Positions 8,156 through 15,537 of a stretch of DNA of 37,335 nucleotides are shown in pieces. A program made the position numbers and the translations under genes. The DNA lies in contig JBBRLL010000046.1 in the NCBI GenBank assembly GCA_038231395.1, forward strand, positions 1-37,335. Direction: 5' to 3'. Under the pieces are notes generated by a model. The model worked only from the letters and a program-made list of their open reading frames with translations. It did not search any database and had not been told where the DNA came from. This DNA comes from Stagnihabitans sp038231395 (GTDB taxonomy: Bacteria; Pseudomonadota; Alphaproteobacteria; Rhodobacterales; Rhodobacteraceae). Position 1 is the first letter of the stretch. Every line of letters starts with the position of its first letter.

Positions 8156-9061
8156 CTACACGAAAATCATTGAAGAAAGCCTGCGACGTCCTTTCAGAAC
8201 AATCGGGTCTTGCGGTTTCAGCGCACCGAAGATGGTGAAAAGCTGGGCCTTGGCCGCACCGTCCTGCCACTCCCGGTCCAGCTTGAACAGATCCAGCAGC
8301 ATATCCACCGCTTCTTCGACCTTGCCAGCCGCATGCAGCGCGGTCGCCAGATCAAACATCACCTGACGGTCGGCGGGGTCGCGGGCCAAAGCGGCGCGCA
8401 ATTCGGTCTCCGGCCCAGCTTTGGCGGCCTGCCGGGCCAGTTCGATTTGCGCGCGGGCAGCTGTCATCTCTGGCGCACTGGCAATTTTGGGCGGTGCGGC
8501 GTTGGCGAAAGCATCGGCCTTGTCGATGTCATCAATCGCCAGATAAGACCGCACCAAACCGGCATAGGCCACGGCATTCTCCGGCTCCTCAGCCAGAACG
8601 GCTGCGAAAGTTTCGGCGGCGTCTGCGGCGGCCCCTTCGGCAAGCATCTGTTCGGCGGCCTCAAGCGCTTCGGCCAGACCGTCCTCTTCGTTGCCCATCG
8701 CCGACACGGTTTCGATGAACTTCTTGATTTCCGATCCCGGAATGGCACCTTGAAAGCCATCCACCGGCTTTCCCTGCCAGAAGGCATAGACGGTGGGAAT
8801 CGACTGGATGCGCAACTGACCGGCAATGCCCTGCGCCTTGTCCACGTCAATCTTGACCAGCTTGACCTTGCCCTTGGCCGCCGTCACAGCGGCTTCAAGC
8901 TGCGGACCAAGCGTCTTGCACGGTCCGCACCATGTGGCCCAGAAGTCCACGATGACCGGCACGGTATTGCTCTGCTCGATCACGTCTTTCATGAAGCTGG
9001 CTTCGGTGCCGTCCTTGATCAGGTCAGCGGGGGCTTTGGTTTGGCTGGCGGTCCCGAACAT
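8156..9061 (-). CDS. Thioredoxin-TPR chaperone-like protein (CnoX/YbbN family)
   Basis: It encodes 301 residues from ATG 9061. A thioredoxin domain covers about 20-125 with WCGPC (Cys45, Cys48). The C-terminal half contains tetratricopeptide-type helical repeats (EALEAAEQML through EEAVDMLLDLF). This is the YbbN/CnoX plan, a holdase that protects proteins under oxidative stress and passes them to GroEL or DnaK. E. coli CnoX has lost the CxxC pair; this one keeps it, so it may also be redox-active, as reported for the Caulobacter type. The frame runs further upstream to 9346 but that part is antisense to rfbC. Confidence 0.92.
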   Translation of the reverse strand: MFGTASQTKAPADLIKDGTEASFMKDVIEQSNTVPVIVDFWATWCGPCKTLGPQLEAAVTAAKGKVKLVKIDVDKAQGIAGQLRIQSIPTVYAFWQGKPVDGFQGAIPGSEIKKFIETVSAMGNEEDGLAEALEAAEQMLAEGAAADAAETFAAVLAEEPENAVAYAGLVRSYLAIDDIDKADAFANAAPPKIASAPEMTAARAQIELARQAAKAGPETELRAALARDPADRQVMFDLATALHAAGKVEEAVDMLLDLFKLDREWQDGAAKAQLFTIFGALKPQDPIVLKGRRRLSSMIFV

Positions 9062-9176
9062 GGCATCCTCATTCGGTGGAATATTTGCATCTATATGCGC
9101 GCGGCGGACGGAAACTCCAAGAGGGGGGACGACAAAGTCCTTGGCAAAGGCAGGCGATTTCCGGCAAAAGGGCGGC

Positions 9177-9737
9177 ATGCAAATCGAACAAACCTCCTTG
9201 CCCGACGTCGTTATCCTCACGCCCGCCCGCTTTGGCGATGCGCGTGGCTGGTTTACCGAAACCTTCAACGCCGCGCGCTTTGCCGCGGCGGGCCTGACGT
9301 CAGAGTGGGTGCAAGACAACCATTCGATGTCTGGCGCGGTGGGCACCTTGCGCGGGCTGCACTTTCAGCGTCCGCCGCATGCGCAGGACAAACTGGTGCG
9401 CTGTACGCGCGGTGCGATCTTTGACGTGGCGGTGGATGTGCGGCGCGGTTCGCCGGCTTACGGTGCGTGGGTCGGGGTGGATCTGACGCCGGAGAATGGC
9501 AAGCAACTCCTCGTGCCAAAAGGCTTTTTGCACGGCTTTGTCACCCGCCTGCCTGATACCGAGGTGCAATACAAATGCACTGACGTGTACGCCCCCGATT
9601 GTGACGGCGGCATCCGCTGGAATGACCCTGCGATCGGCATTGACTGGGGCATTGCGGACCCGGTTCTGTCGGCCAAGGATCAGGTGGCGCCCCTGCTGTC
9701 CGGCTGGGAAAGCCCGTTTGAGTGGGGCGCGAAATGA
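9177..9737 (+). CDS. rfbC: dTDP-4-dehydrorhamnose 3,5-epimerase
   Basis: It encodes 186 residues, normal for RmlC, which epimerises C3 and C5 of dTDP-4-keto-6-deoxyglucose. RGLHFQ contains the catalytic His62. The cupin strands LVRCTRGAIFDVAVDVR and GFLHGFVT and the EVQYKCTDVY segment fit the family. ATG 9177 has AAGGG six bases upstream. The longer frame from 8826 is antisense to the thioredoxin-TPR gene. It is the first gene of the rhamnose operon, and its stop overlaps the rfbB start (ATGA). Confidence 0.96.
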   Translation: MQIEQTSLPDVVILTPARFGDARGWFTETFNAARFAAAGLTSEWVQDNHSMSGAVGTLRGLHFQRPPHAQDKLVRCTRGAIFDVAVDVRRGSPAYGAWVGVDLTPENGKQLLVPKGFLHGFVTRLPDTEVQYKCTDVYAPDCDGGIRWNDPAIGIDWGIADPVLSAKDQVAPLLSGWESPFEWGAK

Positions 9738-10894
9738 AGCTTCTGGTGACCGGGGGGGCGGGCTTCATCGGCTCCGCTGTGGTTCGGCTGGCTGTGGCAC
9801 AGGGGCATGAGGTGATCAACCTTGACGCCCTGACCTATGCGGCGAACCTTGAGAATGTGGCTTCGGTTGCGCAATCGAACCTTTACAGCTTTGAACATGC
9901 CGATATCCGCAACCGCGCCCGACTGGATGAGGTTTTCGCCCTCCACGCCCCAGATGCCGTCATGCATCTTGCCGCCGAAAGCCATGTAGACCGCTCCATC
10001 GACGGCCCGGCGGATTTTGTCGAGACAAACATCACCGGCACCTTCAACCTGCTGGAGGCCGCCCGCGCCCATTGGAACCGTCAAGGCAAACCGGCCAGCT
10101 TCCGCTTCCACCATATCTCCACCGACGAGGTGTTTGGCTCGCTTGGCGCAACCGGCAAGTTCACCGAAGAAACCCCCTATGACCCGCGCAGCCCCTATTC
10201 GGCCAGCAAAGCCGCCAGTGATCATCTGGTGCGGGCGTGGGCGGAGACTTATGGCCTGCCGGTGGTGCTGACCAACTGTTCCAACAACTACGGCCCCTTC
10301 CACTTTCCGGAAAAACTGGTGCCGGTGGTGATTCTGAACGCCCTGCACGGGCGGCCCATCCCGGTCTATGGTGCGGGCGAAAACGTGCGCGACTGGTTGT
10401 ATGTGGAGGATCACGCCGACGCTTTGCTGACCGTGGTGACCAAAGGCAAAGTTGGCCGCAGCTACAACATCGGCGGCGAGAACGAGGCGCGCAACATCGA
10501 CCTTGTGACGGCTATCTGCACCCTGATGGACGAGATGCATCCCGCCGGTGCACCCCATGCGAACCTCATCACCTATGTCACCGACCGCCCCGGACATGAC
10601 GCCCGCTATGCCATTGATCCCGCGCGCATCCGAAAGGAACTTGGCTGGCGCCCCTCGGTCACGCTGGAACAGGGCCTGCGCAAAACCGTCCGCTGGTATC
10701 TCGACAACGAGGCGTGGTGGCGGCCCTTGCTGGCGCGGCAAGGGGTAGGGCAACGGCTTGGTGTGGTTTCAAATCCGGGCGCGGGTCAAGGGCTGGATGC
10801 CGGACAAAGGTCTGATGCCAGACAAGGGTCTGATGGCGGACAAGGGACTGATGGCGTTCAAAGGCTGGGCGCAGGGGCGGACCAGGCCGGATGA
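9734..10894 (+). CDS. rfbB: dTDP-glucose 4,6-dehydratase with a repetitive C-terminal tail
   Basis: It encodes 386 residues from ATG 9734. The extended SDR fold is clear: TGGAGFIG at 6-13 (NAD+ binding), the catalytic STDEVFG segment, and YSASKAASDH with the Tyr-x3-Lys pair. The usual RmlB is about 340-360 residues. Here the catalytic part ends near residue 335 (NEAWWRPLL), followed by about 50 residues rich in Gly, Gln, Asp and Arg, encoded by 18-bp imperfect tandem repeats. The tail is probably disordered and dispensable. The stop overlaps the next gene by four bases. Confidence 0.95.
   Translation: MKLLVTGGAGFIGSAVVRLAVAQGHEVINLDALTYAANLENVASVAQSNLYSFEHADIRNRARLDEVFALHAPDAVMHLAAESHVDRSIDGPADFVETNITGTFNLLEAARAHWNRQGKPASFRFHHISTDEVFGSLGATGKFTEETPYDPRSPYSASKAASDHLVRAWAETYGLPVVLTNCSNNYGPFHFPEKLVPVVILNALHGRPIPVYGAGENVRDWLYVEDHADALLTVVTKGKVGRSYNIGGENEARNIDLVTAICTLMDEMHPAGAPHANLITYVTDRPGHDARYAIDPARIRKELGWRPSVTLEQGLRKTVRWYLDNEAWWRPLLARQGVGQRLGVVSNPGAGQGLDAGQRSDARQGSDGGQGTDGVQRLGAGADQAG
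10785..10874 (+). repeat. 18-bp imperfect tandem repeat in the 3' end of rfbB
   Basis: Five 18-bp units begin at 10785, 10803, 10821, 10839 and 10857. The central three are close copies of GACAAGGGTCTGATGGCG; the outer two are more diverged. As 18 is a multiple of three, the array extends the rfbB frame without breaking it and codes for a GQ-S/T-D-type repeat. The +1-shifted frame would read repeated MxDKGL. Confidence 0.9.
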
Positions 10895-11670
10895 CCAACC
10901 TTTTCTTCTTCGCCAGCAAGACGATTGGCATCGCGGCGCGGGCAGAGACGTGGTTGCTTCTGCTGATGGCGTTTGCGCTGCGGGCGCAGTGGCGCAAGCG
11001 GACCAACCTCGCCTTCGGGCTTATGGCGCTGACGTTTCTACTGACGCTGACCCTGACGTCAGTTCCGCTTGGCGATCTTTTGCTGACCAGACTGGAACGC
11101 CAATTTCCCGCCAATCCGCCTTTGACCCATGTGGATGACATCATCGTTTTGGGCGGCGATGAGGCGATGGCCGCCTACGAACGCTGGGGTGGCATTCAGG
11201 TCAACGATGCCGGAGAGCGTCTGATCGCTGCCGTGATCCTCGCTCAACGCTTTCCGGAGGCGAAACTGGTATATACTGGCGGTTCCGCTGGACTAAGAAG
11301 CGACGCCTCCCCCGGCTCCCCGTCGCAGATGATGTATGACGCCTGGGTGGCTTTGGGCGTGGCGCCAGAGCGGATCGTACTGGAGCGGGCGTCGCGCAAC
11401 ACCTCGGAAAATGCCGTGATGACGCGGGTTGTGGTGCAGCCAAAAGCCGGGCAGATCCATCTTCTGGTAACCTCTGGCTGGCATATGCCGCGTGCGATGG
11501 AAACCTTCACCCGGGCAGGCTGGACCGGGATGGTGGCTTGGCCCGTCGATTTCCGCAGCGGCGCTTTGGCGGGTGCGCCGGGATGGCGGCTTGACGAGAA
11601 CCTGTCAGGGCTGGACACGGCGCTGAAGGAATATCTTGGCCTTTTGGTCTATCGGATTGCGGGGAAGTAG
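10891..11670 (+). CDS. YdcF/ElyC-like DUF218 membrane protein
   Basis: It encodes 259 residues. Two N-terminal hydrophobic segments (about 17-32 and 40-62) precede a DUF218 domain (about 83-245): DDIIVLGGD, the VYTGGSAG turn, ASRNTSENAV and TSGWHMPRAMETFTRAGW. This is the arrangement of ElyC/YdcF-type proteins linked to envelope polysaccharide and undecaprenyl-phosphate metabolism in E. coli; the biochemical activity is not firmly known. Start and stop are tightly coupled to rfbB (4-base overlap) and rfbD (1-base gap), so it is a full member of the rhamnose operon. Confidence 0.9.
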   Translation: MTNLFFFASKTIGIAARAETWLLLLMAFALRAQWRKRTNLAFGLMALTFLLTLTLTSVPLGDLLLTRLERQFPANPPLTHVDDIIVLGGDEAMAAYERWGGIQVNDAGERLIAAVILAQRFPEAKLVYTGGSAGLRSDASPGSPSQMMYDAWVALGVAPERIVLERASRNTSENAVMTRVVVQPKAGQIHLLVTSGWHMPRAMETFTRAGWTGMVAWPVDFRSGALAGAPGWRLDENLSGLDTALKEYLGLLVYRIAGK

Positions 11671-11671
11671 G

Positions 11672-12520
11672 ATGAATTTTCTTGTCTTTGGCCAGACCGG
11701 GCAGGTCGCCGTGGAATTGCAGCGCCGCTTGCCTGCGGGCGTGACTGCGCGGTTTCTGTCGCGGGAAGAGGCTGACCTTGCTAACCCCCCGGCTTGTGCC
11801 GCAGCGATTGGCGCTTGTGACGCCGTGATCAACGCCGCCGCCTGGACGGCCGTTGACAAGGCGGAGGCCGAGGAGGCGGCCGCCACCGTCGTCAACGCGG
11901 ATGCCCCTGCGGCGATGGCGCGGGTCTGTGCCGACCGTAAGCTGCCGTTCCTGCACATCTCCACCGACTATGTGTTTGACGGCGCTGGCACCGAGGCTTT
12001 CACCGTCGATCATCCGACGGCACCCCTGAACGCCTATGGCCGCAGCAAACTGGCGGGCGAGGTTGGCGTGCGGGCGGCGGGTGGCAACCATCTGATCCTG
12101 CGGACATCCTGGGTGGTGTCCGCGCATGGGGCGAACTTCGTCAAGACCATGGTGCGGCTGGGGCGCGACCGGCCAAGCCTGAACGTGGTGGCCGACCAGA
12201 TTGGCGGGCCGACCCCCGCCGCAGACATCGCCGACACCCTGTTGAACGCCGCCATTGCGATGGTCAACGGGGCCAAGGGCGGCACCCACCACTTCTCTGG
12301 CGCGCCGGATACCTCTTGGGCCGATTTCGCGCGGGCGATCATGGCGCGGGCCGGGTATGCGACCCAAATCAACGACATCCCCACCTCTGCCTATCCGACC
12401 CCGGCCCAACGCCCGCTGAATTCACGGCTGGATTGTTCCGGGCTTGCGGCGGCATTTGGCATCCAGCGGCCCGATTGGCACACGGGCCTTGACCTCATTT
12501 TGCAGGAGCTTTCCCTATGA
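11672..12520 (+). CDS. rfbD: dTDP-4-dehydrorhamnose reductase
   Basis: It encodes 282 residues and performs the last step to dTDP-L-rhamnose with NAD(P)H. GQTGQVA at 7-13 is the nucleotide-binding loop. NAAAWTAVDKAE, the ISTDYVFDG segment and YGRSKLAGE (Tyr-x3-Lys) are classic RmlD motifs, and the DQIGGPT segment also fits. ATG 11672 is one base after the preceding stop, and GGAAGTAGG acts as ribosome binding site. Its stop overlaps rfbA by four bases. Confidence 0.96.
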   Translation: MNFLVFGQTGQVAVELQRRLPAGVTARFLSREEADLANPPACAAAIGACDAVINAAAWTAVDKAEAEEAAATVVNADAPAAMARVCADRKLPFLHISTDYVFDGAGTEAFTVDHPTAPLNAYGRSKLAGEVGVRAAGGNHLILRTSWVVSAHGANFVKTMVRLGRDRPSLNVVADQIGGPTPAADIADTLLNAAIAMVNGAKGGTHHFSGAPDTSWADFARAIMARAGYATQINDIPTSAYPTPAQRPLNSRLDCSGLAAAFGIQRPDWHTGLDLILQELSL

Positions 12521-13395
12521 CACGCAAAGGCATCATTCTGGCAGGGGGTTCGGGCACAAGGCTGTGGCCGATCACCATGGGCGTCTCAAAGCAGCTGCTG
12601 CCGATCTATGACAAGCCGATGGTCTACTACCCACTGACCGTGCTGATGCTGGCCGGCGTCCGTGAGATTGCCTTGATCTCGACGCCCGAGGATCAGCCCG
12701 CCTTCATCCGCCTGTTGGGCGACGGTTCGCAATGGGGGATTTCGCTGACCTATATCATCCAGTCCTCGCCCGACGGCCTTGCACAAGCCTACCTGCTGGC
12801 AGAGGATTTTCTGGCCGGCGCCCCCTCGGCCATGGTGCTGGGCGACAATATCTTCTTCGGCCACGGCTTGCCGGAGATTTTGGAAGAGGCTTCGGCGCAA
12901 CCCGTCGGCGGAACCGTGTTCGGATACCGGGTGTCTGACCCCGAACGCTACGGTGTCGTCGATTTCGACAAGGATGGCACCGTCCGCCAGATCATCGAAA
13001 AGCCGACAAAGCCGCCGTCAAACTATGCGGTCACCGGGCTTTACTTCCTTGACGGGACTGCACCGGAGCGCGCCAAGGCCATCCAGCCGTCGCCCCGGGG
13101 CGAGCTGGAGATTGTCGACTTGCTGGAAAGCTACCTCAAAGAGGGGGCTTTGACCTTGCAGAAGATGGGTCGCGGCTTTGCATGGCTGGACACCGGCACC
13201 CATGGCAGCCTCCTGGACGCCAGCAACTTTGTGCGGACCTTGCAAATGCGCCAAGGCCTGCAAGTCGGCTGCCCGGACGAAATCGCTTTTGATGCCGGTT
13301 GGATTGGCCGTGAGGCTTTGGCCGCCCGCGCCGCGATTTTCCGCAAAAATGACTATGGCCAGTATCTTTTGCGCCTTTTGGCGGAGCGAACCTGA
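12517..13395 (+). CDS. rfbA: Glucose-1-phosphate thymidylyltransferase
   Basis: It encodes 292 residues, the usual RmlA length. It makes dTDP-glucose from dTTP and glucose-1-phosphate, the feedback-controlled entry step. GGSGTRLWP near 11-19 is the nucleotidyltransferase signature, with SKQLLPIYDKPMVYYPL right after. VLGDNIFFGH, GVVDFD and EKPTKPPSNYAVTGLY also match. It is the last gene of the operon; a strong hairpin with a T run follows 20 bp after the stop. Confidence 0.97.
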   Translation: MTRKGIILAGGSGTRLWPITMGVSKQLLPIYDKPMVYYPLTVLMLAGVREIALISTPEDQPAFIRLLGDGSQWGISLTYIIQSSPDGLAQAYLLAEDFLAGAPSAMVLGDNIFFGHGLPEILEEASAQPVGGTVFGYRVSDPERYGVVDFDKDGTVRQIIEKPTKPPSNYAVTGLYFLDGTAPERAKAIQPSPRGELEIVDLLESYLKEGALTLQKMGRGFAWLDTGTHGSLLDASNFVRTLQMRQGLQVGCPDEIAFDAGWIGREALAARAAIFRKNDYGQYLLRLLAERT

Positions 13396-13415
13396 GCCTT
13401 GGCTTGAGGGGGGGG

Positions 13416-13437
13416 GCGGCAAACCGGTGCCGCTTTT
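13416..13437 (+). terminator. Intrinsic terminator of the rhamnose operon
   Basis: GCGGCA (13416-13421) and TGCCGC (13428-13433) form a perfect six-base stem with a six-base loop, followed by TTTT. It stands between the rfbA stop and the stop of the convergent Wzz-like gene. Confidence 0.8.
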
Positions 13438-13450
13438 CCACCGTCTTGGC

Positions 13451-14461
13451 TTAGTGCAGCAGCACCGATGCCGTAACCAGCATGGCCACCAGGCCGCCGC
13501 TGATCACGACAAACCGTGGCATGCCAAACAGCGGGCGGGCGGGGTCGTCGATCATCCGATAGATCTCGGCGAGCTTTGCGATCACGCGGGCCTTTGCTGC
13601 CGCCAAGGGCCTTCGTTCTACGGTGGATGCCACGACCAGCGCGAACAGGGTGGCAGTGGCCAGACTCGCCAGCAACAGCCAGATCCGGTCAGAGCGTACC
13701 GCCTGCCCCTCCGTCGCGCGTTGCAACAAGGCGAATTGTGCGCTGCGTCGTTGGACGTCCCAACGGGCATTCACCTCTGCCTCGGCCAGATGGCGGCTGA
13801 CCAGTTCATATTGATCCTGCAACAACGTCAGCTTGCGTGCGCCACCAAGCGGTGCATCCAGTTTGGTCCGTGCGGCCGTCGACAATTCTGCCTTCAGCGC
13901 CGCAACCTCTTGCCAAAGCCGGTCCTCTTCGCCCCGGTAAAACACCAACAGGCCGTGATCTGCATCCAGTTCGCCGCTTTGGCCAAGGTCCATCACTTGC
14001 AACGCCAGATCGTTGGCGACCTGAACCGCTTGGGCGGCTTGTGGCAGCCGGACTGAAATCACCACTCCGGCCACTTGCGGGGCCAGACCCAAAGTTGAAC
14101 CGGCGGCAGAGGTCAGTTCGTGCAGCGCCACCGATTGGCGCAGGGTCACCGTGGCATCCGCGCCGGTGCTTTGGACCCAGTGGCGCTTGGCGGTGGCCGC
14201 CAAAGCATCGCGTGCCATCAGATGCGCCTCGATCAGCGCGAGAATATCATCACCGACGCGCACCTGAACCACGGCCTGCGCCTCGTATCCGGCATCCCGC
14301 AGCTGAGTTGCGACCAAAGCCCAAGCCCCCAGCAGGATAAGGCCGGCCAGCGCATAGGGGCGCAAGACGGGGGCTGGTCTGACCTGTTCTGCCGTTTCAG
14401 CCACCGTTTTTCCCCGGCCTGTGATGTCCATCCCTGCGCCCATAGCCGCAGATTGGGGCAT
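13451..14461 (-). CDS. Wzz/GumC-like membrane protein (polysaccharide co-polymerase plan)
   Basis: It encodes about 336 residues. There is one helix near 36-52 (YALAGLILLGAWALVA), a periplasmic-looking region of about 200 residues with long helical, coiled-coil-prone stretches (AEAEVNARWDVQRRSAQFALLQRA), a second helix at about 262-281 and a third at the C-terminus (about 315-335). This is the topology of polysaccharide chain-length regulators, but I see no clear Wzz signature, so the assignment rests on layout and on the rhamnose operon next door. The start is uncertain: ATG 14461 lacks a clear ribosome binding site and two further ATGs follow. It follows fdsD by about 30 bp on the same strand. 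Confidence 0.7.
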   Translation of the reverse strand: MPQSAAMGAGMDITGRGKTVAETAEQVRPAPVLRPYALAGLILLGAWALVATQLRDAGYEAQAVVQVRVGDDILALIEAHLMARDALAATAKRHWVQSTGADATVTLRQSVALHELTSAAGSTLGLAPQVAGVVISVRLPQAAQAVQVANDLALQVMDLGQSGELDADHGLLVFYRGEEDRLWQEVAALKAELSTAARTKLDAPLGGARKLTLLQDQYELVSRHLAEAEVNARWDVQRRSAQFALLQRATEGQAVRSDRIWLLLASLATATLFALVVASTVERRPLAAAKARVIAKLAEIYRMIDDPARPLFGMPRFVVISGGLVAMLVTASVLLH

Positions 14462-14492
14462 CAAGATGGAGCGGGCGGGTCAAGCCAAGGGT

Positions 14493-14732
14493 TCAGGACT
14501 GCACCGGTCTGCGGATCTGGTCGGCGGCTTCAATCACCATAGGCCGCAAACCGGAACCGCCTGCGTCAAGAACCTCAAACAGGTGTTTGCGCATGCGGGG
14601 CTCCCAGAAATCATTGATATGGCTGGAAAGCCCGGTCAAACCTTCCGCATGGGGTTTGGATTCCATGAACTTGGCAATCTGGTTGGCCATGTAGATCAGC
14701 TTGGCGTGGGGGTCGTGCGCGTCATGCGACAT
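14493..14732 (-). CDS. fdsD: Formate dehydrogenase delta subunit
   Basis: It encodes 79 residues. KLIYMANQIAKFMES and HINDFWEPRMRKHLFEVLDAGG are the FdsD family pattern. FdsD is a small protein of the soluble NAD-dependent formate dehydrogenase operon, needed for an active enzyme in Rhodobacter capsulatus, where it acts with FdsC at cofactor insertion. GGAG lies eight bases before ATG 14732. The start lies inside the end of fdhD (11-bp overlap), so the genes are coupled. Confidence 0.94.
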   Translation of the reverse strand: MSHDAHDPHAKLIYMANQIAKFMESKPHAEGLTGLSSHINDFWEPRMRKHLFEVLDAGGSGLRPMVIEAADQIRRPVQS

Positions 14733-15537
14733 GGCTATCTCCTGCGGCGGGGCCAGCGGTCAGGCGGCTGACATGGGTGAAAACTTCGAAACGGTCCGGG
14801 CGGGCAAGGGCCACAAGCGTGATCCCGGCAGCCTCTGCCATGGTAACGGCATGGGCCGTCGGCGCCGATACGGCGATCAGGACCGGGGCACCCATGGCGG
14901 CGACTTTCTGCACCATGTCGATTGACACCCGAGAGGTCAGAACCACCGCGCCTATGGGGGAAGAACTGGCCTGCACCATATGCCCTGCCAGTTTGTCCAG
15001 CGCGTTGTGACGGCCCACGTCTTCGCGCACCGCCAAAAGCGCCCCGTTCCAGAAGCCCGCTGCATGAACGGCGCGTGTGGCGTCATGCAAAGGCTGCGAC
15101 CCGGGCAAAGCCGCGATGGCCGCGTGAACCTCTGCCGACGTCATCGAAAACCCGGATGACACCTTCGGCAGATCGCGCACCGCCTCGTCAATCGAATCGA
15201 TGCCGCAGAGCCCGCAGCCAACCGGCCCCGCCATCGTGCGGCGGCGTTTGGCCAGGCGCGCCTCTGCCTCCGGTTTCACCCAGATTTGCACGTCGATGCC
15301 TTTCAAGGCCTCGATGACCTCAACCGACAAAATCTCTTCAGGCCGCGCCAACCCCTCGGTCAGCGCAAAGCCATAGGCGAAATCCTCCAGGTCAGCCGGG
15401 GTGGCCATCATCACGGCTTGAGTGGAGCCGTTGAAGGACAGGGCCACCGCCACCTCTTCGGGCAACACGCGGCTGTCCGACACCGCCAGCGCGCCCGGCC
15501 CGAAGGTCAGGCGCGGCAGGGGGCGTGCGGTGATCAC
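14722..15537 (-). CDS. fdhD: FdhD/FdsC sulfurtransferase for formate dehydrogenase
   Basis: It encodes 271 residues from a GTG start at 15537 whose bases overlap the fdsA stop (GTGA). FdhD/FdsC proteins bind bis-MGD and help sulfurate the molybdenum cofactor before insertion into the alpha subunit. Seen here: LSFNGSTQAVMMATPADLEDFAYGF near the N-terminus, the redox CGLCG pair near the middle, and REDVGRHNALDKLAG. The frame extends 20 codons upstream into fdsA but no conservation is expected there. In R. capsulatus the same position in the operon is called fdsC. Confidence 0.95.
   Translation of the reverse strand: MITARPLPRLTFGPGALAVSDSRVLPEEVAVALSFNGSTQAVMMATPADLEDFAYGFALTEGLARPEEILSVEVIEALKGIDVQIWVKPEAEARLAKRRRTMAGPVGCGLCGIDSIDEAVRDLPKVSSGFSMTSAEVHAAIAALPGSQPLHDATRAVHAAGFWNGALLAVREDVGRHNALDKLAGHMVQASSSPIGAVVLTSRVSIDMVQKVAAMGAPVLIAVSAPTAHAVTMAEAAGITLVALARPDRFEVFTHVSRLTAGPAAGDSHVA

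Noticed and set aside
10758..11138. Frame with repeated MxDKGL units overlapping rfbB and the DUF218 gene
   Set aside because: It is the shifted reading of the 18-bp repeat; both overlapping real genes are well supported.
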